Notes under the pieces: generated by a model
Databases searched by the model: none
What the model saw: only the letters and a program-made list of their open reading frames with translations
What the model was told of the DNA's origin: nothing
Made by a program: the position numbers and the translations under genes
In this document: piece by piece, positions 50,986-57,359 of the stretch
How the letters are laid out: each line of letters begins with the position of its first letter
Numbering within the stretch: position 1 is the stretch's first letter
Assembly: GCA_002436065.1 (NCBI GenBank)
Contig: DIXP01000038.1
Coordinates: forward strand, 131,343-195,342
Direction of reading: 5' to 3'
From: Chloroflexi bacterium UBA6077
Lineage (GTDB): Bacteria; Chloroflexota; UBA6077
Length of the DNA stretch: 64,000 nucleotides

Positions 50986-51762
50986 TTATGCTGTTTTCGG
51001 CGGCATCACCGCCGCCGACGAGAAACCGCCGTCCACCCACACCATCGATCCTGTCATCCAGGCTGACTCGTCGGACGCCAGCAGCACCGCCACTCCGACG
51101 TAGTCCTCCGGCTTGGCCAGGCGGCCGAGGGGAATGCGCGCGACCTCCCTCTCCTCGACCTCCGGGGTAATTCGGGTCCGGTTCAAGCCCGTTATGGTGG
51201 TATGAGGCACGATCCCGTTCGCGCGGATGTTGTACTGCGCGAACTCCACGGCCATGGCCTTCGTGAGCACCTTCAGCGCGCCCTTGCTGCTCCCGTACAC
51301 CGCCAAACGAGGGTTGATCAGTTCGCAACTGCTGGATATGGTGTTGATGATCGAGCCTCCCCCGGCCACCCGCATGTGGGGAACCACTTCCTGGGTGCAG
51401 AGCAGCGGCCCTTTCAGGTTGACGCCGATCACCCTGTCGAACTCCGCCTCGGACAGGTCCAGGATGAGATCCCGGTTTGCCACGCCGGCGTTGTTCAGCA
51501 GCACGTTTACCTTGCAGAACCTCTGCACGACCGCCTCGACCATCCTACGGATCGAGGCCCGGTCGGTCACGTCCACCTGGACCGCCATCCCCCGGCCACC
51601 CTTCTCGGCGATCATGGCCGCGGTCTCCTCCGCTCCCCCGATTGCCACATCGGCCACGCACACGGCCGCTCCCGCCGCCGCGAGCCCCAGGCTCATCGCC
51701 CGGCCTATGCCGGAGCCTCCTCCCGTTACGATGGCGACCTTGCTCTCTAGATTCATTGCCAT
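50986..51762 (-). CDS. short-chain dehydrogenase/reductase
   Basis: 258 residues. Nucleotide motif VTGGGSGIGRAM (about 12-23), Asp after the second strand (VCVADV) pointing to NAD, NNAGV, and the catalytic Ser-Tyr-Lys as ISSSCELINPRLAVYGSSKGAL. The C-terminal ASDESAWMTGSMVWVDGGFS is the usual tetramer-interface and cofactor end. It oxidises an alcohol of unknown structure. Its place directly after the TRAP permease genes suggests an early step on the imported compound. Confidence 0.9.
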   Translation of the reverse strand: MAMNLESKVAIVTGGGSGIGRAMSLGLAAAGAAVCVADVAIGGAEETAAMIAEKGGRGMAVQVDVTDRASIRRMVEAVVQRFCKVNVLLNNAGVANRDLILDLSEAEFDRVIGVNLKGPLLCTQEVVPHMRVAGGGSIINTISSSCELINPRLAVYGSSKGALKVLTKAMAVEFAQYNIRANGIVPHTTITGLNRTRITPEVEEREVARIPLGRLAKPEDYVGVAVLLASDESAWMTGSMVWVDGGFSSAAVMPPKTA

Positions 51763-51789
51763 TGCTCAATACCCTCCAAGTTGTCCTGA

Positions 51790-53085
51790 CTACCGTGTGA
51801 CGGTGTGCATGTTCATCATTTCCGGAACGATCGTGGTGATGAAGGGGAAGACCGTCAGGATGACCAGCCCGACCAGCAGTATCGCGAAGAACGGCGTGAG
51901 CGGCTTCACCACCGAGGCGATCGACACCTTGCCTACCGAGCAACCCACCACGATCCCGACGCCGGCCGGAGGCAGGAACAATCCGTATCCGACCGCAGTG
52001 ATTACGAGAATCCCCCAGTGGAGCATGTCGACTCCCAGCTGCTGGGCGATGGGATACAGGATCGGGACGAAGATGATCATCGCTGGCGCGCCCTCCAGCA
52101 GCGAACCCAGGAGGATGAAGATCAGGTTGGAGATCATGAGGAAGAAGATCGGGTGGCTGGATACCGAGGTGATCGCACCGGCCAGCAGCTTCGGCAACTG
52201 CTCGATCGCCATCAGATACGAGAAGGTCGAGGCAAGCTGCACCAGGACTAGCACTGTCGCGGTCGTCACTCCGGTCTCTACGCATATAGGAAGCAGGTCC
52301 TTGAGCTTGATCTCCTTATACAGGAATATGCCAACCACTAGGGCATAGGCCACCGCTATCCCGGCCGACTCGGTTGGAGAAAAGATACCGCCCAGGATGC
52401 CCCCAAATATGATCAGCGGCATCCCCAGCGGGATGATTGCGTCCACCACGGCCCGCGCCAGCTGTCCAAAGGAGGCGCGTTTGCCGGCTGGGAGGTCGTA
52501 GATCCTCGCCTGGACGGCGAGAAGCGCGATTATCAGGAGAGCCAGCACGAACGCCGGCAGGAAGCCCGCGAAGAAAAGCGCTGCGATCGACATGTTGATC
52601 ATCGCGCCCAGGATGATCATGTTGTTGCAGGGAGGTATCAGCATCCCCATCGCCGAGGCGGCCGCGATGATCGACACCGAGTACTCCGGTTTGTAGCCCG
52701 CCCGCTTCATGGCGGGCAGCAGCATAGCAGAGATGGCGGACACATCGGCCACGCTCGACCCGGAGATGCCCGAGAAGAACATCTCGGCCACCACCACGAT
52801 CATGCCCAGCGCCCCCTTCACGTGACCGATCAGCGCCTGGGCCAATCCAACAAGCCGGGCCGCGATCCCTCCCCTCTCCATCAGACTTCCCGCCAGGATG
52901 AACAGGGGAACGGCCAGCAGAACGAACGAGTCGGCAGATGCATACATCCGCGAGGGGATGACGATCATCGGGGCAATTGGGAACATCAGCAGCACTGCAA
53001 CGCTGGACACACCCATGGCGAAGGCGACGGGGGTCCGTATTACAACCAGGACTATGAACAGTAGAAGCAAGATCGCGAGAACCAT
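51790..53085 (-). CDS. dctM: TRAP transporter large permease DctM
   Basis: 431 residues, about twelve membrane helices, from ATG 53085 (GGAGG at six bases). SVADVSAISAMLLPAMKRAGY, SAMGMLIPPCNNMIILGAM and PTESAGIAVAYALVVGIF are the conserved DctM blocks, the last of which (...FSPTESAG) is diagnostic. It forms the sodium-coupled transport subunit with DctQ. The NNMII and PPCNN polar residues in a helix are the usual ion/substrate site. Confidence 0.94.
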   Translation of the reverse strand: MVLAILLLLFIVLVVIRTPVAFAMGVSSVAVLLMFPIAPMIVIPSRMYASADSFVLLAVPLFILAGSLMERGGIAARLVGLAQALIGHVKGALGMIVVVAEMFFSGISGSSVADVSAISAMLLPAMKRAGYKPEYSVSIIAAASAMGMLIPPCNNMIILGAMINMSIAALFFAGFLPAFVLALLIIALLAVQARIYDLPAGKRASFGQLARAVVDAIIPLGMPLIIFGGILGGIFSPTESAGIAVAYALVVGIFLYKEIKLKDLLPICVETGVTTATVLVLVQLASTFSYLMAIEQLPKLLAGAITSVSSHPIFFLMISNLIFILLGSLLEGAPAMIIFVPILYPIAQQLGVDMLHWGILVITAVGYGLFLPPAGVGIVVGCSVGKVSIASVVKPLTPFFAILLVGLVILTVFPFITTIVPEMMNMHTVTR

Positions 53086-53155
53086 TCAATTCCTCCCAGG
53101 CTTGGTGAGTCCGGGTACTCCAATGGCACGCCAGGCCGCGCTCTCGCAGCTTCGT

Positions 53156-53650
53156 CTATTGCCCTGTCTCTTCGACTTCGGTTGAGGGGATCGGATCGTG
53201 ATCGTTTACGAGGTTCCGGATCGAGTAGATCAGCATCAGAGCCAGGCCCACAGGACCGGAGAGGTACTGCCAGCCCACCGGAACGCCGGTCATCGTAAAG
53301 TACTGGCCGAAAGCGGTTTGGGTGGCCTGGGTGGCGTACACGAAAGTAATGGCGCCGAAAATGATGATCAGCAGGAACACCACACTGTTCAGCCACCGTA
53401 GCTGCCTACGAGACAGGTAGTTGGCGATGATGTGAAGCCCGATATGACTGCCACGGCCGACTGCGACCGCTGTTCCGAGGAAGATGACCCACAGCGCCAG
53501 CAGGCGCATCCACTCGTCGGTCCAACCCGTTGGGGCGTTGAAGATGTACCGCAATGCAACCTGCACGTTGATTAGCACCGCTATCGCAGCGGTCACCAGT
53601 CCAACCGCGATTTCGGGCAACCTGAAGAGTAGCCATCCAAGAACTCGCAC
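53156..53650 (-). CDS. dctQ: TRAP transporter small permease DctQ
   Basis: About 164 residues from GTG 53650, which has AAGGAGG five bases upstream; an ATG at 53698 without a ribosome site would add 16 residues. Four membrane helices. FNAPTGWTDEWMRLLALWVIFLGTAVAVGRGSHIGL is the DctQ signature (E-hydrophobic-G-A-----HI--D/L). It scaffolds DctM. First gene of the long minus-strand array, so the region upstream (53.7-54.5 kb) should hold its promoter. Confidence 0.9.
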   Translation of the reverse strand: MRVLGWLLFRLPEIAVGLVTAAIAVLINVQVALRYIFNAPTGWTDEWMRLLALWVIFLGTAVAVGRGSHIGLHIIANYLSRRQLRWLNSVVFLLIIIFGAITFVYATQATQTAFGQYFTMTGVPVGWQYLSGPVGLALMLIYSIRNLVNDHDPIPSTEVEETGQ

Positions 53651-53941
53651 TCCATCCTCCTTTCTCAAATCCCTACCCGACCAGCCATAACCAGTCAAGT
53701 ATTCTCTGCAGGCGTGAGCGGCAAAACCGCCCGGTTGATGGTGACAATCGGTCTCGGCGGCCTGCGGCCGTCCGCCTTCGGACGCGCTGTCAGGTCATGT
53801 CACGCCTCCTCGGATCTGCCCAACTCGACGGCCCTCGGCTTGACTTCGTTAGAGGCAGATGGATTTGGCCAGATTGGGCGGCAGGAAGAGTTGGCCGTTG
53901 CGCATTCGGGGAGCCACCTGCCGCGAGAGCGAGCCTACGAT

Positions 53942-53972
53942 CAATATAGTTGCATTCACAGCAACTATATTG
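53942..53972. promoter_or_regulatory. 31-bp perfect palindrome upstream of the TRAP/Fix operon
   Basis: CAATATAGTTGC and GCAACTATATTG are exact reverse complements around seven bases (ATTCACA). The site is AT-rich and lies about 290 bases upstream of dctQ. Shape and size fit an IclR- or GntR-type operator. Its half-site TATAGTTGC recurs at 46194-46202. Confidence 0.6.
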
Positions 53973-54330
53973 CACGACATGCAGTCTACAGAGCAGGTCG
54001 TGTCCTGTCAATCCTCGCGGAACATAACATTTTCCTGCTGCGCAAAGTCTCAAGATATGGGCGCAGGGCATGAACCGCATCTGGCCCACCCGACACGCCT
54101 GGCTGGCCCCGTCGCGACGAGCGGCGAGGGAGTCAGCTTCGCGCGGTTGAACGCACGCTATCGCCCTCCGCATGACCTCAGCGACAGGGCAATAGCTCCT
54201 TACTCCGTGGCCTTCGGGCGGGGGGGGCATCGGAGTGCGACGGGTGGCCCCACAGGGCCGAATATAACAGTGGTGAATGGTCGAAGCGAATGGGGATGGA
54301 CTGGCTTCCGAACCGCAGATAGCAGGAGGA

Positions 54331-54384
54331 GGTAGTGCTGGCTAGGCGGGGGAAGGCGACTTCCCTCGCCTAGCCAGCACTACC
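54331..54384. repeat. 25-bp-arm hairpin in the iclR leader region
   Basis: The arms at 54331-54355 and 54360-54384 (core GGTAGTGCTGGCTAGGCG) pair at 24 of 25 positions around a GCGA tetraloop. It ends 15 bases before the -35 box of the iclR promoter. No T-run follows. It could terminate or insulate, form a cruciform, or be a mobile-element scar. Confidence 0.75.
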
Positions 54385-54399
54385 CAGGAGGAAATGAGG

Positions 54400-54428
54400 T
54401 TGACAGCGCGCGCATCAAGGGCTAGACT
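54400..54428 (+). promoter_or_regulatory. sigma-70-type promoter of iclR
   Basis: TTGACA (54400-54405), 17 bases, TAGACT (54423-54428). Transcription would begin near 54435, about 60 bases before the regulator's GTG. Confidence 0.6.
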
Positions 54429-54448
54429 GCGGCGCAGTAAGCAACCTC

Positions 54449-54465
54449 ATTGCATATACTGCAAT
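54449..54465. promoter_or_regulatory. palindrome downstream of the iclR promoter
   Basis: ATTGCATATACTGCAAT is an inverted repeat of six bases around TATAC, placed just after the expected transcription start. A bound regulator here would block iclR itself, the usual autorepression of IclR-family genes. TTGCA/TGCAA half-sites resemble the GTTGC/GCAAC halves at 53942 and 46187. Confidence 0.5.
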
Positions 54466-54493
54466 ATCCCAACACTGGAGGCAGTGGTTAGCC

Positions 54494-55276
54494 GTGGAAC
54501 TAACTCTAGATATTTTGGAGTGGCTGGATCGAGAGCCGGATCTCAACGTGACTGACGTCGCTCAACGCCTGGATGTCGATAAGAGCACAGCCTCTCGCCG
54601 GCTCTCGATGCTGGTCAAGCGAGGTTTCGTGGATCGAGACGCGGTGACAGGGCGGTTCTGTCTCGGCGTCAAGTTCATCGGCCTGGGACAGCGAGTCGCC
54701 AAGCGGCTGAGCATCCGCAGCGTCGCCTATCCCATCCTGGTCAAGCTGCGTGATGAGATAAATGAGTCGGTGGAATTGTCGTTGCGACGCGGCATGGAGA
54801 GAGTATACATCGAAGTAGTGGAGACCACTCAGGCGTTGCGGCGAGTTCTGCCCCTCGGGGTGCCCATTCCCCTCTACCCAGGGTCCCCCGGGAAGGTGTT
54901 CATGGCGTACATGACTGCCGAGGAACTCGCGCCTATCTTGGACAACCTAGGAGACACTCGCTTCGCCACAGGCGCCGTGCCGGACCGAGCCTCGCTGGAA
55001 GCCGAGCTGCGGGTCGTCTGCGAGACCGGAGTGGCGACGGCCTACGAGGAGATGTTCCTTGGCATGGGGGGAATGGCATTCCCGGTGTTCGATCGGAACG
55101 GGGAGGTGGCGGCCGTGCTGGGTCTGGCAGTGCCGGAGGTCCGGCTCACCCCCGAACGCAAACAGCGGTGCATCGAGCAGGGGCTGGCAGCGGCACGAGA
55201 GGTTTCCGCTCGTCTAGGATTTCGAGAGTCGGCACTCTCCGCCGGGCGGCTACGGCCTGAAGTGAGGATACGGTAG
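54494..55276 (+). CDS. IclR-family transcriptional regulator
   Basis: 260 residues from GTG 54494. The N-terminal winged helix contains LNVTDVAQRLDVDKSTASRRLSMLVKRGFVDRD. The C-terminal ligand domain has GLGQRVAKRL, LPLGVPIPLYPGSPGKVFMAYM and AFPVFDRNGEVAAVLGLAVPEVR. IclR proteins sense small organic acids or aromatics and usually control neighbouring catabolic operons and themselves. Here the divergent TRAP/Fix array and the downstream aldehyde oxidoreductase are the evident targets. The N-terminus is short, beginning directly at the first helix. Confidence 0.92.
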   Translation: MELTLDILEWLDREPDLNVTDVAQRLDVDKSTASRRLSMLVKRGFVDRDAVTGRFCLGVKFIGLGQRVAKRLSIRSVAYPILVKLRDEINESVELSLRRGMERVYIEVVETTQALRRVLPLGVPIPLYPGSPGKVFMAYMTAEELAPILDNLGDTRFATGAVPDRASLEAELRVVCETGVATAYEEMFLGMGGMAFPVFDRNGEVAAVLGLAVPEVRLTPERKQRCIEQGLAAAREVSARLGFRESALSAGRLRPEVRIR

Positions 55277-55319
55277 GGTGACCCCGCAGATCCAGTTGGA
55301 GGGTTGTTGGAGGTTAGGA

Positions 55320-57218
55320 ATGAGCAACGGCTACTGGGGCAGGATACTGAGGGTTGACTTGACACAGAGTCGCATCGACGTCGAGGAGCAGGGTGACCAC
55401 TTCTATCGCCGCCATCTGGGCGGCATGGGCATGATCGGCTACTACCTGCTGCGGGAACTGGCCCCCTGCGTCGATCCGCTCGGACCGGACAACGTCCAGG
55501 TGTTCGCCCCGGGAGTCATAACAGGCACTCCGACTCCCGGCGGCGGGCGCAATGGCGTCGGAGCGAAGTCCCCAATGGGCGGGGCGTTCGGGAGGTCGGA
55601 GGCCGGCGGTTTCTGGGGAGCGGAACTGAAGCGCGCAGGCTTCGACGCCATCGTGGTCAACGGCAGAGCACCGAAGCCTGTGTACCTCTGGGTGCACGAC
55701 GGCGAGGCGGAGATCCGCAGCGCGGAGCACCTGTGGGGGATGCACACCAGGGAGTCACAGGAGGCGATCCGCACCGAGCTTGGCGACAAGATGATCCGAA
55801 CGGCCCAGATAGGACCGGGCGGGGAGAAGCTCGTGCGGTTCGCCTGCGTGATCAACGACCTGAAGCACGCCGCTGGAAGGACCGGAATGGGGGCCGTGAT
55901 GGGCTCCAAGAACCTGAAGGCCATCGCCGCTCGCGGCCACAGCTCTCCGGGTCTGGCCGATCCCGACACAGTGAAAGAGATGGCGAAGTGGATGGCTGCT
56001 AACCATCGGAACATCGCCCCCACCCTCTCCACCATCGGCACTGTCCCAGGCATGGTGGGCAACAACCTCGCCGGGAACATCCCCACCTGCAACTTCCGGG
56101 ACGGCTACTTCGAGGAGATGGAGTCCATCTGCGCCGAGACAGTGCGGGACACGATCCGCATAGGCATGGAAGGGTGCTATGCCTGCCCCATCCGGTGCAA
56201 GAAGGTCGTCCGCACCGAAGCGCCGTTCGAGTCCGACCCGCAGTACGGCGGACCCGAGTACGAGACCCTGGGCGCGTTCGGATCGGACTGCGGCGTGAGC
56301 GACCTGAATGCCATCGCTCGGGCGCACCACCTCTGCCAGGCCTACACGCTGGACTCCATCTCGGCGGGGGGGACCATTGCCTTCGCGATGGAGTGCTTCG
56401 AGTCCGGATATCTCACGCACAAGGACACGGATGGAATCGACCTGCGCTTCGGGAATGCCGAGGCGATGATCCAGATGCTGGAGAAGATCGCTCGACGCGA
56501 GGGCATCGGCGACCTGCTGGCGGAGGGAAGTTGGCGCGCGGGGAAAGTGATCGGGCGTGGGGCGGAGAAGCTGTCCATGACGGTGAAGGGCGTGGAGTTC
56601 GGGATGCACGAGCCTAGGCTGAAGCACGGGCTGGCGCTGGGATACTGCGTAGAGGCGCACGGAGCGGATCACAACGCGCCTGCGCTTCAGGACACGCTCT
56701 ACGAGAAGGAAGGGCGCCATCTAGAGGAGGCGCGCCAACTCGGCTGGCTGGAGCCGATGCCTGCCAACGAGTTAAGCGACCGGAAGGCGGCCTTCCTGGT
56801 CGATACGCACAACTTCCGAGCCATGAAGGACTCCGCTGTCATGTGCGCCTTCATCCCGTGGGATCACGTGAAGTGCTGCGAGGTGATAAACAGCATCACG
56901 GGCTGGAACACCACCGTGACGGAGGCCCTCAGGATCGGCGAGCGAGCGGTGACGATGGCGCGCGTCTTCAACGTGCGCGAGGGGTTCACTCGGGAAGACG
57001 ACATGCTGCCGGACCGGTTCTTCACGCCCCCCACGCGAGGGTCACTCAAGGAGAAGGAGCAGGCGGTTGACAGGGTGAAGCTGGAGTCCGCGAAGAGCAC
57101 CTACTACCTGCTGATGGGCTGGGATCCCGAGACGGGGATCCCCACTCCCGAGAAACTGCGCGCCCTGGACCTGGGGTGGGCGGTGGAACTGCTGACAGAG
57201 AAAGCTTCGCGACGGTGA
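55320..57218 (+). CDS. tungsten-type aldehyde:ferredoxin oxidoreductase
   Basis: 632 residues from ATG 55320 (TTGGAGG upstream); a GTG at 55278 would add 14 residues but has no ribosome site. Pterin-binding stretches GVITGTPTPGGGRNGVGAKSPMGGAFGRSEAGGFWGAELKRAGFDAIVVNG are textbook AOR. The [4Fe-4S] ligands are Cys286, Cys289 and Cys293 (CYACPIRC) plus Cys509 (AVMCAFIP). It oxidises aldehydes to acids and reduces ferredoxin, or runs in reverse, and needs a tungsto- or molybdo-bispterin. A ferredoxin-linked enzyme beside FixABCX suggests shared low-potential electron carriers. The relation to the Mo aldehyde oxidoreductase at 30.9 kb is functional, not sequence-based. Confidence 0.93.
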   Translation: MSNGYWGRILRVDLTQSRIDVEEQGDHFYRRHLGGMGMIGYYLLRELAPCVDPLGPDNVQVFAPGVITGTPTPGGGRNGVGAKSPMGGAFGRSEAGGFWGAELKRAGFDAIVVNGRAPKPVYLWVHDGEAEIRSAEHLWGMHTRESQEAIRTELGDKMIRTAQIGPGGEKLVRFACVINDLKHAAGRTGMGAVMGSKNLKAIAARGHSSPGLADPDTVKEMAKWMAANHRNIAPTLSTIGTVPGMVGNNLAGNIPTCNFRDGYFEEMESICAETVRDTIRIGMEGCYACPIRCKKVVRTEAPFESDPQYGGPEYETLGAFGSDCGVSDLNAIARAHHLCQAYTLDSISAGGTIAFAMECFESGYLTHKDTDGIDLRFGNAEAMIQMLEKIARREGIGDLLAEGSWRAGKVIGRGAEKLSMTVKGVEFGMHEPRLKHGLALGYCVEAHGADHNAPALQDTLYEKEGRHLEEARQLGWLEPMPANELSDRKAAFLVDTHNFRAMKDSAVMCAFIPWDHVKCCEVINSITGWNTTVTEALRIGERAVTMARVFNVREGFTREDDMLPDRFFTPPTRGSLKEKEQAVDRVKLESAKSTYYLLMGWDPETGIPTPEKLRALDLGWAVELLTEKASRR

Positions 57219-57359
57219 TGGCTACACGGAAGCATTGCCACGCCTGAGAGCGCCAGGGGTGGTGCTCCGCCGAGGCTGCCAGCAGCAGCCCTCATGCATT
57301 GGCGAAGTCAACACACCTTATGGATACCCATTTCGACAGAATGGGAGGTGAGGCATCCA

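Larger units (their letters stand above)
53699..54493. other. 795-base divergent control region without a gene
   Basis: The gap between dctQ (minus) and iclR (plus) contains frames of up to 158 codons, but none shows a family or a convincing start. It holds the 12-bp-arm palindrome at 53942, the 25-bp-arm hairpin at 54331, the promoter at 54400 and a palindrome at 54449, each listed separately. The AT-rich island at 53935-54060 is distinct from its GC-rich surroundings and is where the dctQ promoter is expected. Confidence 0.6.

Noticed and set aside
53714..54335. Frames of 119 and 158 codons in the control region between dctQ and iclR
   Set aside because: No recognisable motif or ribosome site. 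The compositional change and palindromes indicate regulatory DNA.
55278..55320. Upstream GTG start for the aldehyde:ferredoxin oxidoreductase
   Set aside because: The 14 added residues match nothing in the family, and the ATG at 55320 has a good GGAGG at correct spacing.
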